Shown in pieces: positions 1 through 8,434 of a stretch of DNA of 64,000 nt. Each line of letters begins with the position of its first letter. Position 1 is the first letter of the stretch. Position numbers and translations under genes: made by a program. Under the pieces are notes generated by a model that ran no database searches, was not told the DNA's origin, and saw only the letters and a list, made by a program, of their open reading frames with translations. This DNA comes from AEGEAN-183 sp045563675 (lineage in GTDB: Bacteria; Pseudomonadota; Gammaproteobacteria; Magnimaribacterales; Magnimaribacteraceae), in contig JBJLIX010000001.1 in the NCBI GenBank assembly GCA_045563675.1, positions 860,064 to 924,063 on the forward strand, given 5' to 3'.

Positions 1-66
1 ATTTATGAAGCTGATATTTTAGCAAGGGAATTAGCTAAGAAAAAAATAAACTTTTTAAAAAATTAA
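1..66 (+). CDS. dxr: C-terminal end of an upstream gene, probably 1-deoxy-D-xylulose 5-phosphate reductoisomerase
   Basis: The frame is open from the first base and stops at TAA 64-66, leaving 21 residues ending in ...KKINFLKN. The Ala/Arg/Glu/Lys-rich helix (ADILARELAKK) looks like the end of Dxr, the MEP-pathway isoprenoid enzyme. In Pseudomonas and Acinetobacter dxr sits directly before rseP, which is the main support. Only 1 nt separates the stop from the rseP start codon, so the two are probably co-transcribed. The fragment is too short to identify by sequence alone. Confidence 0.5.
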   Translation: MYEADILARELAKKKINFLKN

Positions 67-67
67 C

Positions 68-1441
68 ATGTACGAAATCATTTTCATCTTAATGTCATTT
101 ACATTGCTTATATTAGTTATAGTAGGCATTCATGAGCTAGGTCATTTTTTAGCTGCTAGGTGGTTTAATGTTCAAGTTATTAGATTCAAGATAGGGTTTG
201 GGAAAACACTCCTAAAAAGGTTTGATAAAAGAGGAACCGAGTTCTCTATAGGGATCCTCCCTTTAGGAGGCTATGTTCAGATGCAGGGTGAAGACCACCC
301 TTTACAGGGCGAAGAAGACCTAGAAGATAACCTAAAAGGCATCTCTTATTTGGAAACCACTTTGGGTGCTAGAGCAATTATTACTTCTGCTGGACCAATA
401 GCAAACTTCTTTTTAGCAGTTATTTGTTATTTTTTAATCTTTATGATTGGGGTTAAGGACATCGTTCCATTAGTAGGAGACGTATCTGAGGGAAGTTTGG
501 CACAGCAAGCAGGTTTGAGTACCGGGGACAAGATTATTTCAATTGATAACAGGAAGGTTCTTGGTTTAAAAGATCTTAATACTATTCTTAGTTCAAGAAT
601 TGGGGATACTGGAGAAGTCCTAATAGAATTTAAAAAACCTAATTCTAATTTAAAATATCTAGAAACTGTCAGAATAGTTAATTGGCTTAGTTCTGAAATA
701 GACCAAAGTCCAATGACAGCTTTTGGGATTAAACCTTTTATACCTCCTTTAATTGCTTTTATACAAAAAGATAGCCCAGCTGAAAGAGCTGGCTTAATTA
801 AAGGAGATATCATTTTATCTGTAGGCGATAAAAAGGTTTCAACTTGGTATCAATTAGTCGAACAAATTTCTTCAATGCCAGATAGGGATACATATTTAAG
901 AATTGAAAGGAAACAAGAGCTAATAGAAGTTTTTGTTTCGATTGGTTCGACTGTAGATCAGCAAGGCATTAGTAAAGGAAGGTTGGGTATAGGAATGATT
1001 TCTAGTAACAATGAAATGCCAGAAGAGTTTTTATTAGTAACAAAAAAAGGACCTATTAAAGCTCTGCTTTTGGGTATTAAAGAAACCTATAATTTTACTA
1101 TTCTTATTCTAGATTCAATTGGAAAGATGATTACAGGCTCAATATCTTCTGAAAATATTGGAGGCCCAATACAGATAGCAACTCTATCAGGGGCAGCTGC
1201 TAAGGCTGGTTTAGTTTCTTTTGTAAGTATAATGGCTCTTTTAAGTATAAACTTGGGTCTAGTTAACTTGCTTCCCATTCCAATTTTAGATGGAGGTCAA
1301 TTAGTTTTAATAGCTGCAGAGAAGATAAAAGGATCAGAGCTTTCTGAAAGGTTTATAGAATTTGCATATAGAATAGGCCTTCTGCTTGTTATGGGGCTGA
1401 TGGTTTTTGCAGTTTTTAATGATATTACAAGAATTGTTTAA
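68..1441 (+). CDS. rseP: RseP site-2 intramembrane zinc metalloprotease
   Basis: Inner-membrane protease that cuts the anti-sigma factor RseA and remnant signal peptides in the sigma-E envelope stress pathway. The zinc motif HELGH lies in the first membrane helix (His22, Glu23, His26). Two PDZ-like domains follow (about 125-200 and 220-300), and the second active-site element, NLLPIPILDGG, is near residue 400. The length of 457 aa is close to the 450 aa of E. coli. The last base of its stop codon is the first base of the bamA start, so translation is probably coupled. Identification is secure. Confidence 0.97.
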   Translation: MYEIIFILMSFTLLILVIVGIHELGHFLAARWFNVQVIRFKIGFGKTLLKRFDKRGTEFSIGILPLGGYVQMQGEDHPLQGEEDLEDNLKGISYLETTLGARAIITSAGPIANFFLAVICYFLIFMIGVKDIVPLVGDVSEGSLAQQAGLSTGDKIISIDNRKVLGLKDLNTILSSRIGDTGEVLIEFKKPNSNLKYLETVRIVNWLSSEIDQSPMTAFGIKPFIPPLIAFIQKDSPAERAGLIKGDIILSVGDKKVSTWYQLVEQISSMPDRDTYLRIERKQELIEVFVSIGSTVDQQGISKGRLGIGMISSNNEMPEEFLLVTKKGPIKALLLGIKETYNFTILILDSIGKMITGSISSENIGGPIQIATLSGAAAKAGLVSFVSIMALLSINLGLVNLLPIPILDGGQLVLIAAEKIKGSELSERFIEFAYRIGLLLVMGLMVFAVFNDITRIV

Positions 1442-3864
1442 TGAGTAAATATTCTTTCACCCTTAGTCCCTTACTTTATCTTGTAACTATGTTATTTTTT
1501 CATAGTTCTCTTGCTTATAGCAATGAAGAAGCTTGGGTAGTTAATGATATTAGAATTAGTGGGTTACAAAGAGTTTCTGCTGGAAGTGTTTTTGCTGAAA
1601 TGCCCGTATCCGTTGGGGATAGCGTAGATACATATAGTCTTCAAATTGTAGCTAAAACTTTATTTAAGACAGGTCAATTTGATGATATCCAGCTTGGTAG
1701 AGATGGAAATATATTAATAATTAGTCTTGTTGAAAGACCTTCAATATCAAATATAGAGATTGATGGAAATAAAGCTTTAAAGACTGAAGACCTCATGAAG
1801 GGGCTTAAAGGAGCAGGTCTTTCAGAAGGTCAAGTTTTTAAAAGATCTGTTTTAAGCGGTTTAGCTTTAGAAATCCAAAGACAATATACGGCGCAAGGTA
1901 GATATGGAGCTTTAGTAGACATTCAAACCAATTCAAAACCAAGAAATAGAGTAGAGTTAGAAATAGAGATAGAAGAGGGTGAAGTTGCTACTATTGAGTC
2001 CATTAATATAGTAGGGAATAACACTTACTCTAATAAAGAGCTTTTAAGAGATTTTGAGTTAAGTGTAGGAGGTTGGTTTTCATTTCTGAGTGGCGATAAT
2101 AAATATTCAAAAGAAAAACTGAAGGGTGATATAGAAACTCTAACTTCTTTTTATAAAGACAGGGGTTATGTTGAGTTCGAAATGTCTAGTTCCCAAGTAA
2201 CTATTTCTCCTGATAAAAAATCAGTCTTTATTACTTTAAATATTAATGAAGGTATTTCTTATAAAGTAAATCAAATAAGTTTGACAGGCGATATTCCAGT
2301 TGATGAAGAGATTCTTCGCTCCTTAATTTTAATAAAAGAAGGGGAAACTTATTCTCAGTTTCTTATAACAGAGACAGAAGAAATATTTACAAATATCTTG
2401 GGCAATGACGGATACAGTTTTGCTGAAGTTAATGGGGTGCCTGATATAAACAAAGACAAAGGTACAGTAGATTTAACTTTTTATGTTGATCCACAGCAAA
2501 GAACTTATGTAAGAAGAATTATCTTTAAAGGCAACCAAAGAACTCATGATGTAGTTCTCAGAAGAGAAATGAGACAAATGGAAGGTGCTTGGGCATCAAA
2601 TGTATTAATAGAGAACTCTAAGTTAAGACTAGAAAGGCTTGGTTTCTTTAAGGAAGTTGAATCTGAAACACTTCCTGTAGCTGGAGTTAATGATCAAGTA
2701 GATGTAGAGTTTTCCGTTGAGGAGGAAGTTTCTGGAAGCATAGGAGGAAGTTTTGGTTATTCCTCTTGGGGTCTAATGTTAGGTCTTAATTATTCAGAAA
2801 ATAATGCTTTTGGGACCGGAAAAAGAGTTGGAGTAGGAATTAATGATAGCTCTTGGAGAAAAAGCTATTTCTTTGATTATGGAGATCCTTATTACACTAT
2901 TGATGGAGTTAGCAGAGGTTATAGCATTTTTTATAATGAGTCTGACTATGGTCAATATAATGTTGCTAGTTACACTTCTGATTCCTATGGAGCAGGCATC
3001 CAATTTGGATTGCCCATAAGTGATATTGAAAGAGTAGGCTTAAATCTGAGATATGAGAATACTGAAATAGATGTTGGTGCTATGTCAGCCTCTCAGATTA
3101 TCTCTTTTACTTCTTCAGAAGGTACAAAATTTGAAGCTCTGAAGAGTCAATTTATTTGGTCTAGGGTTACTTTAAATAGAGGAATTTTTCCTACTTCTGG
3201 AACTTCTCAGTCGGTGGGCTTTGAGTTGGCTGTTCCTGGAAGTTCAATAACCTACGCTAGGGCAACTTATAGAACTAGATTTTATAGACCAATATTCTCA
3301 GGTAGATTTATTCTAGGTCTTAGAGGAGAGATTGGAGCATTGGAACCATACGGCGATACTAAAGTAGCACCATTTTACGAGCATTTTTATGCAGGAGGAA
3401 TTACCTCAGTTAGAGGTTTTAGAGCTAATACTTTAGGACCAAGAGCTACTCAGTCAGAATATATCCTGGATGCACAAGGAGAACCAATTTTGGATACAAA
3501 TGGACAAATGGTTTTAAATCCTTATTTGGGCTTTAACAGGAATGACGATAGATCTATTGGGGGGGCTTATCTAGTGGAGGGTGGTTTCGACTTGATATTT
3601 AGATTACCTTTCTTAGAGGATCAAAGATCTGTAAGAACCTCTTTCTTTATAGATACCGGAAATGTTTTTGCGCAAGATTGCGGTACAGCAAGTCAAGAGT
3701 TTTGTAGTGAATTAGATTTATCCCAATTAAGGTATTCTTATGGTATTGGTGTAACCTGGATTACTCAATTAGGACCAATGTCTTTAGCATTGGCTACAGT
3801 AGGCAATGCAGGTCCTTTAGACAGGACGGAGGGATTCCAATTTGAGATAGGGACACAATTTTAA
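1441..3864 (+). CDS. bamA: BamA outer-membrane protein assembly factor (Omp85)
   Basis: Core of the BAM complex, which inserts beta-barrel proteins into the outer membrane. It has an N-terminal signal peptide (about 1-26, ending SSLAYS), then POTRA domains to about residue 425. The Omp85 barrel carries the conserved loop 6 motif VRGF (in TSVRGFR) near residue 660. The C-terminus is the beta-signal-like GTQF ending in Phe. The length of 807 aa matches the usual 800-810. It lies between rseP and skp, the canonical order, so the envelope stress protease, the insertase and its chaperone form one unit. Confidence 0.97.
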   Translation: MSKYSFTLSPLLYLVTMLFFHSSLAYSNEEAWVVNDIRISGLQRVSAGSVFAEMPVSVGDSVDTYSLQIVAKTLFKTGQFDDIQLGRDGNILIISLVERPSISNIEIDGNKALKTEDLMKGLKGAGLSEGQVFKRSVLSGLALEIQRQYTAQGRYGALVDIQTNSKPRNRVELEIEIEEGEVATIESINIVGNNTYSNKELLRDFELSVGGWFSFLSGDNKYSKEKLKGDIETLTSFYKDRGYVEFEMSSSQVTISPDKKSVFITLNINEGISYKVNQISLTGDIPVDEEILRSLILIKEGETYSQFLITETEEIFTNILGNDGYSFAEVNGVPDINKDKGTVDLTFYVDPQQRTYVRRIIFKGNQRTHDVVLRREMRQMEGAWASNVLIENSKLRLERLGFFKEVESETLPVAGVNDQVDVEFSVEEEVSGSIGGSFGYSSWGLMLGLNYSENNAFGTGKRVGVGINDSSWRKSYFFDYGDPYYTIDGVSRGYSIFYNESDYGQYNVASYTSDSYGAGIQFGLPISDIERVGLNLRYENTEIDVGAMSASQIISFTSSEGTKFEALKSQFIWSRVTLNRGIFPTSGTSQSVGFELAVPGSSITYARATYRTRFYRPIFSGRFILGLRGEIGALEPYGDTKVAPFYEHFYAGGITSVRGFRANTLGPRATQSEYILDAQGEPILDTNGQMVLNPYLGFNRNDDRSIGGAYLVEGGFDLIFRLPFLEDQRSVRTSFFIDTGNVFAQDCGTASQEFCSELDLSQLRYSYGIGVTWITQLGPMSLALATVGNAGPLDRTEGFQFEIGTQF

Positions 3865-3944
3865 AGATTAACTGTAAACAAACTGTTTTAACCGTTAAAC
3901 TTGCAGCACTTAAGATCTTATATAGAAGGTAAATAGGAGAAAAT

Positions 3945-4478
3945 ATGAAATTTATTAAACAGTTATTGTTGTTACCAATAATTTTTGCTTGTTTTGTGTT
4001 AACTGCAGAAGAGGATTCAGAAGTATCAATTGCAGTAATTGACGTAGAAGCAGCAATTCTAGGTACAGAAGCTTCGAAACAGGCTTTTGAAGAGCTGGCT
4101 ACAAGCAAGGAATGGAAAGAAGTAGAAGAAGACCTCCAGTTGAAAATCAATGAAGCTACTGAGATTCAAGAAAAATTGCAAAAGGAAGGTCCTACGATGT
4201 CTGAAGATCAAAAGATTGACGCTCAAAAAAGACTACAGTCCTTGAGTCAAGATGCTCAGTTTTTAAATCAGAAACTTGCTACTATGAGAAATGAATTAAT
4301 AGGGCTTATTCAGAATGAGCAAGCTCCCAAGTTTCAAAAGGTTGTAACAGAACTAATGAAGGCTAAGGGTATTAAAATATTACTTCATAGACAGTCAGTA
4401 CTTGGTTTTGATCAGGGAGATCCAACTTTAAACCTGACTCCTGAAGTAGTAGAGCTTCTAAACCAAAAAGAAGAATAA
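3945..4478 (+). CDS. skp: Skp/OmpH periplasmic chaperone
   Basis: Periplasmic trimeric chaperone that carries unfolded outer-membrane proteins from Sec to BAM. It has a short signal peptide (about 1-21, MKFIKQLLLLPIIFACFVLT). A long Glu/Lys/Gln-rich coiled-coil region (about 50-125) forms the tentacles, with the OmpH-type beta core at both ends. The length of 177 aa is slightly above the E. coli form. A clear ribosome binding site (AGGAG) lies 7 nt before the ATG. The 80-nt gap after bamA is the largest within this cluster and could hold an internal promoter, but I see no convincing one. Confidence 0.93.
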   Translation: MKFIKQLLLLPIIFACFVLTAEEDSEVSIAVIDVEAAILGTEASKQAFEELATSKEWKEVEEDLQLKINEATEIQEKLQKEGPTMSEDQKIDAQKRLQSLSQDAQFLNQKLATMRNELIGLIQNEQAPKFQKVVTELMKAKGIKILLHRQSVLGFDQGDPTLNLTPEVVELLNQKEE

Positions 4479-4488
4479 GTTTTTTTAA

Positions 4489-5487
4489 GTGTCTCTTAGT
4501 AAAGGTATAAAGTTAGGTAAACTTGCTAAAATCCTTGGAGCTGACTTGGATGGTGACTCTGATAAATTTATTAAAGGTATAAATACTCTTTCAAACGCTA
4601 ATAAGGACGAGATTAGTTTTTTATCTAGAAAAGAATTTATTAAAGACTTAAAGACAACAAAAGCTTCTGCGGTAATAATTTCACAAGAAAACAAAGACCT
4701 TGTAGCTTGTGATAAGATCATAGCGGAGGATGCTTATCTGGTATATGCAAAAGCTACTCAAGTTTTTAAAGAAATTTACTTACCCCCTGCGAGCTCAGGA
4801 ATTTCCTCTTTAGCGGATATTTCTATAAAGGCAACAATTAGCTCTACTTCATCTATAGGTTCATTTTCTAAAGTTTCAGATAATGCAATCATAAATGAGG
4901 GTGTTCAAGTTGGTAGTGGCGTATTTATAGGAGATTCAGTTATTGTTGGAGAAAATACAATAATAAATTCAAATGTCTCTATTTATCATGAGGTTGAATT
5001 AGGTAAGGATTGTATTATTCATTCAGGAACTGTATTAGGATCAGACGGCCTCGGCTTTGCTAGGGATGGAGAGAATTGGGAAAAAATAGACCATCTAGGT
5101 AGGGTCATAATTGGAGATAGAGTTGAAATTGGATCAAATTGCTCTATAGACAGGGGATCAATAGGAGATACGATTCTTGAAGAACAAGTGAAGCTAGATA
5201 ACAAAGTTCACATAGCTCACAATGTTCATATAGGAAGATCAACAGCCATAGCTGCAAATACAGCTATAGCTGGAAGTGCTGTAATAGGAAAGAACTGCAC
5301 TATTTCAGGTGGTTGCGGTGTCATAGATAACATAAAGATTACAGATTCTGTAAACATAACAGCGCTCTCTTTGGTAACTCAATCCATCGCTGAGCCTGGA
5401 ACTTATACTTCAGGAACTCCGCTTATGAAACATAATCTATGGAAGAGAAATGCAGTGATAATGAAAAAACTTAAAGATATGAAGTAA
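4489..5487 (+). CDS. lpxD: LpxD UDP-3-O-acylglucosamine N-acyltransferase
   Basis: Third step of lipid A synthesis: it adds the N-linked hydroxyacyl chain to UDP-3-O-acyl-glucosamine. An N-terminal uridine-binding domain (about 1-100, with KDEISFLS) precedes a left-handed beta-helix of hexapeptide repeats. The catalytic histidine region HIAHNVHIG is at about 241-249. The length of 332 aa compares with 341 in E. coli. The start is a GTG, chosen because the next residues SLSKGIKLGKLAKILG fit the family N-terminus; the ribosome binding site is poor. It begins 10 nt after skp. Confidence 0.96.
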   Translation: MSLSKGIKLGKLAKILGADLDGDSDKFIKGINTLSNANKDEISFLSRKEFIKDLKTTKASAVIISQENKDLVACDKIIAEDAYLVYAKATQVFKEIYLPPASSGISSLADISIKATISSTSSIGSFSKVSDNAIINEGVQVGSGVFIGDSVIVGENTIINSNVSIYHEVELGKDCIIHSGTVLGSDGLGFARDGENWEKIDHLGRVIIGDRVEIGSNCSIDRGSIGDTILEEQVKLDNKVHIAHNVHIGRSTAIAANTAIAGSAVIGKNCTISGGCGVIDNIKITDSVNITALSLVTQSIAEPGTYTSGTPLMKHNLWKRNAVIMKKLKDMK

Positions 5488-5496
5488 TATTAGCTT

Positions 5497-5943
5497 ATGG
5501 AAGTTTCAATAGATATAGAAGAGATACAACAATACTTGCCTCATAGATACCCTTTTTTGTTGGTAGATAGAGTTGAGCAATTAGATTTAGGAAAATATAT
5601 TAAAGCCTATAAAAATATAACTCTTAACGAACCTTTTTTCGAAGGACATTTCCCAGATAAAAAAGTTATGCCAGGGGTTTTAATTCTAGAAGCTATGGCA
5701 CAAGCTTCAGGAATTTTGGGCTTTAAAACAATGAATAAGACGCCTGAAGAAGGTTCAATATATTATTTTGTTGGAGCTGATACTTTGCGCTTTAAAAGAC
5801 CAGCAGTACCCGGCGATAAACTTATATTAGAATCTGAAGTAATGAATGAAAAAAAAGGAATCTGGAAATTTAAATGTACAGCAAAAGTTGAAGACGAGAT
5901 AGTTGCTGAGGCCACTATACTTTGTGCAGATAGGCCAAAATAG
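5497..5943 (+). CDS. fabZ: FabZ 3-hydroxyacyl-[acyl-carrier-protein] dehydratase
   Basis: Dehydrates beta-hydroxyacyl-ACP in fatty acid elongation, drawing on the same hydroxyacyl-ACP pool as LpxA and LpxD. It has the hot-dog fold with the catalytic pair His51 (EGHFP) and Glu65 (LILEAMAQ), plus the conserved N-terminal LPHRYPFLLVDRV. The length of 148 aa is typical. It sits between lpxD and lpxA with gaps of 9 and 2 nt, the usual arrangement that balances phospholipid and lipid A synthesis. Confidence 0.97.
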   Translation: MEVSIDIEEIQQYLPHRYPFLLVDRVEQLDLGKYIKAYKNITLNEPFFEGHFPDKKVMPGVLILEAMAQASGILGFKTMNKTPEEGSIYYFVGADTLRFKRPAVPGDKLILESEVMNEKKGIWKFKCTAKVEDEIVAEATILCADRPK

Positions 5944-5945
5944 AT

Positions 5946-6716
5946 ATGCACCACCCTACAGCAATAATAGATCCTAAAGCTAAGCTAGATAATGGTGTTT
6001 CCATTGGTCCTTATTGTGTTATAGGACCTCAAGTAAAAATAGGTTCTGGAACGATCTTAGAATCTCATGTGATTCTAAAGGGAAATACCAAAATTGGAAA
6101 AAACAACCATTTATTTCAGTTCTCAACCGTAGGTGATGGAAGCCCAGATAAAAAATATAAAGGCGAACCTACGAGATTGGTTATAGGAGATGAAAACCAA
6201 ATAAGAGAAGGTGTCACAATTCATAGAGGAACAATCCAAGAAAAAGGAGTTACTAAAATAGGGAATAGGAATCTTTTTTTGGCCTACTCACATGTAGCTC
6301 ATGATTGCGAAATTGAAGATGATGTTGTTTTAACTAATCAAGCTGCTTTAGCAGGCGCAGTTAAGGTCGGTACGGGAGCTATACTTGCCGGATATGCAAT
6401 TGTTCATCAGTTTTGTACTGTAGGATCTTACAGCTTCTGCGCAATGGGAAGTGCAGTCAACAAGGATATACCTGCTTTTGTTAGGGTCCGAGGTAATCCC
6501 GCAAAACCTTATGGTATAAACACTGTTGGAATGAAAAGATTGGGCTATTCACCTAGAGCTATAGAGGCTCTAAGATCAGCTTATAGATCTACCTATAGGA
6601 AAAATCTTACTATTGAAGAAGCTTTAAGAGAAATGAAACCTCTTGAGGCCAAGCACAAAGAAGTAAAACTGTTTAGTAAAACAGTAAAAAAATCTTCTCG
6701 CGGAATTGTTCGTTGA
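5946..6716 (+). CDS. lpxA: LpxA UDP-N-acetylglucosamine O-acyltransferase
   Basis: First enzyme of lipid A synthesis; it transfers a 3-hydroxyacyl chain from ACP to UDP-GlcNAc. It is a left-handed beta-helix of hexapeptide repeats (SIGPYCVIGPQVKIGSGT), and His119 in SHVAHDC corresponds to the catalytic His125 of E. coli. The substrate-loop motif GDGSPDKKYKGEPT is present, followed by the C-terminal helical domain. The length of 256 aa compares with 262 in E. coli. It overlaps the start of lpxB by one base. Confidence 0.97.
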   Translation: MHHPTAIIDPKAKLDNGVSIGPYCVIGPQVKIGSGTILESHVILKGNTKIGKNNHLFQFSTVGDGSPDKKYKGEPTRLVIGDENQIREGVTIHRGTIQEKGVTKIGNRNLFLAYSHVAHDCEIEDDVVLTNQAALAGAVKVGTGAILAGYAIVHQFCTVGSYSFCAMGSAVNKDIPAFVRVRGNPAKPYGINTVGMKRLGYSPRAIEALRSAYRSTYRKNLTIEEALREMKPLEAKHKEVKLFSKTVKKSSRGIVR

Positions 6717-7864
6717 TGTCCTCAAACATCAATCAAAATACAAGTCCAAGTTTTAAAGTAGCTATAGTTGCTGGAGAAGAATCTGGAGATCAGCTAGGAG
6801 GGTCTCTTATAAAACAATTAAAAAAATTAACTCCCTCTATTTCTTATACCTTTATAGGAGTTGGGGGAAATAAGATGCAACAGGAAGGGCTGAATTCTTT
6901 TTTTGATATGGAAAGAATTTCAGTAATGGGTTTGATAGACCCTCTTTTAAGAATAAAAGAATTATTGCAACTAAGAAAAGAACTAAAGAACTTTTTAATC
7001 AAAGAATCTCCTGACATCTTTATTGGAATAGACTCACCAGATTTCAATTTACCTATATCTAAGGATCTAAAAGGTCACGGGATAAAGACTGTTCAATATG
7101 TAAGTCCGACTATATGGGCTTGGAGACAAGGAAGGCTTAAAACAATAGAAAAATCGGTTGATAATGTAATGAATTTGTTTCCTTTTGAGAACAAAGCTTA
7201 TGAAAATTCATCAGTAAGAACTACTTTTGTTGGACATCCATTAGCTCACAAGATCCCAAAGAAAATAAATAAACAAGAACTAAAAGAAGAGAGATTCTCA
7301 ATCAAAAACAAGAAGATGATTGCATTATTGCCTGGTAGTAGAAAATCTGAAATAAAAAAAATGTCTTCTTTATTTATTGATGCGGCTAAGCTAATAAAAC
7401 TTAATAACCCTAATATTTGCTTTTATATGCCGTTAACAGATTTAAAATTTAAAGAATTTATAAAAGGTCATGAAACCCTAAATTGGATTAATTTCTCAGA
7501 GGGAAATGCACAAGAGGTTTTATCTGCTGCTGATTTAGCCATAGTCACTTCAGGAACTGCTTCGTTAGAAGCAGCTCTTTTCAGAACTCCTTCTGTAGTA
7601 GCCTATAAGACAAATTGGATTACTTATCTGCTTTTAAAACCATTTCTAAAAATAAATACATTTGCCTTGCCTAATCTTCTGGCAGAAAAAGAAATATTTC
7701 CAGAACTTATTCAGTCAGATGTAACTAAATATAAGATTCTCGAAGCCTTTAATAATATAGATAAAAACCGAGAAAAACTTTTAAAAGAGATCGACCTTAT
7801 ACATTCATTACTAGAATCTGATGGTCCTCAGACTGCTGCTAAAACTATATTTCAAATTCTTTGA
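6716..7864 (+). CDS. lpxB: LpxB lipid-A-disaccharide synthase
   Basis: Peripheral inner-membrane GT-B glycosyltransferase that joins UDP-2,3-diacylglucosamine to lipid X. The family motifs AGEESGDQLGG (N-terminal), YVSPTIWAWRQGR, PFE, VGHPLAH, LLPGSRKSEI and TSGTASLEAAL are all present in order. I chose the ATG at 6716, which overlaps the lpxA stop (TGATG); a TTG directly upstream at 6713 is an alternative that adds one residue. The N-terminal extension before KVAIVAGEESG is about 13 residues, of low complexity. Confidence 0.96.
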   Translation: MSSNINQNTSPSFKVAIVAGEESGDQLGGSLIKQLKKLTPSISYTFIGVGGNKMQQEGLNSFFDMERISVMGLIDPLLRIKELLQLRKELKNFLIKESPDIFIGIDSPDFNLPISKDLKGHGIKTVQYVSPTIWAWRQGRLKTIEKSVDNVMNLFPFENKAYENSSVRTTFVGHPLAHKIPKKINKQELKEERFSIKNKKMIALLPGSRKSEIKKMSSLFIDAAKLIKLNNPNICFYMPLTDLKFKEFIKGHETLNWINFSEGNAQEVLSAADLAIVTSGTASLEAALFRTPSVVAYKTNWITYLLLKPFLKINTFALPNLLAEKEIFPELIQSDVTKYKILEAFNNIDKNREKLLKEIDLIHSLLESDGPQTAAKTIFQIL

Positions 7865-8427
7865 AGCTCTTAGCAGGTGTTGATGAGGTAGGCAGAGGAC
7901 CAGTGGCGGGTCCTGTAGTTGCAGCTGCTGTAATATTAAAAGAAGATCATCAGATATCCGGTTTAAGGGATTCAAAAACTTTATCTTCTCTAAGGAGACG
8001 AGAATTAGTAAAAGATATTAAAAAAGGATCTATAGCTTGGAATATTGGAATAGTATCTTCTAAGAAAATAGATAGAATAAATATTTTACAATCTTCTTTA
8101 TTGGCAATGAAAAAGGCCATAGAAGGACTTAATACAAAACCAGAATTCATCTTAGTTGATGGCATATATTTGCCTAAAACCAATATTCCTGGGAGGGCAA
8201 TTATCAAGGGGGATACTAAATGTGAGAGCATTATGGCAGCTTCCATAGTAGCTAAAATTTATAGAGATAAATTAATGATAGAATTATCAAAAAAATATAA
8301 GAATTATAGTTTTCAACTAAACAAAGGATATTTAACAAAAGTGCATTTAGAAGCTATAAAAAAGTACGGGCCCTGTAAGGAACATAGAATATCTTTTAGA
8401 CCTATTAAAGATAAAGAATATAAGTAA
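7861..8427 (+). CDS. rnhB: RNase HII
   Basis: Removes ribonucleotides and RNA from RNA-DNA hybrids, including misincorporated rNMPs. The N-terminal signature AGVDEVGRGPVAGPVV carries the first catalytic Asp-Glu pair, LVDGIYLP the next Asp, and the SIVAKIYRD block is present. The length of 188 aa compares with 198 in E. coli. The start is a TTG that overlaps the last codon and stop of lpxB by 4 nt; no ATG lies near the conserved N-terminus. The position between lpxB and dnaE is conserved in Gammaproteobacteria. Confidence 0.95.
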   Translation: MKLLAGVDEVGRGPVAGPVVAAAVILKEDHQISGLRDSKTLSSLRRRELVKDIKKGSIAWNIGIVSSKKIDRINILQSSLLAMKKAIEGLNTKPEFILVDGIYLPKTNIPGRAIIKGDTKCESIMAASIVAKIYRDKLMIELSKKYKNYSFQLNKGYLTKVHLEAIKKYGPCKEHRISFRPIKDKEYK

Positions 8428-8434
8428 TTCACTT

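Noticed and set aside
3794..4150. Minus-strand frame across the bamA-skp junction
   Set aside because: Antisense to two secure genes; low-complexity Ser/Ile-rich product typical of shadow frames.
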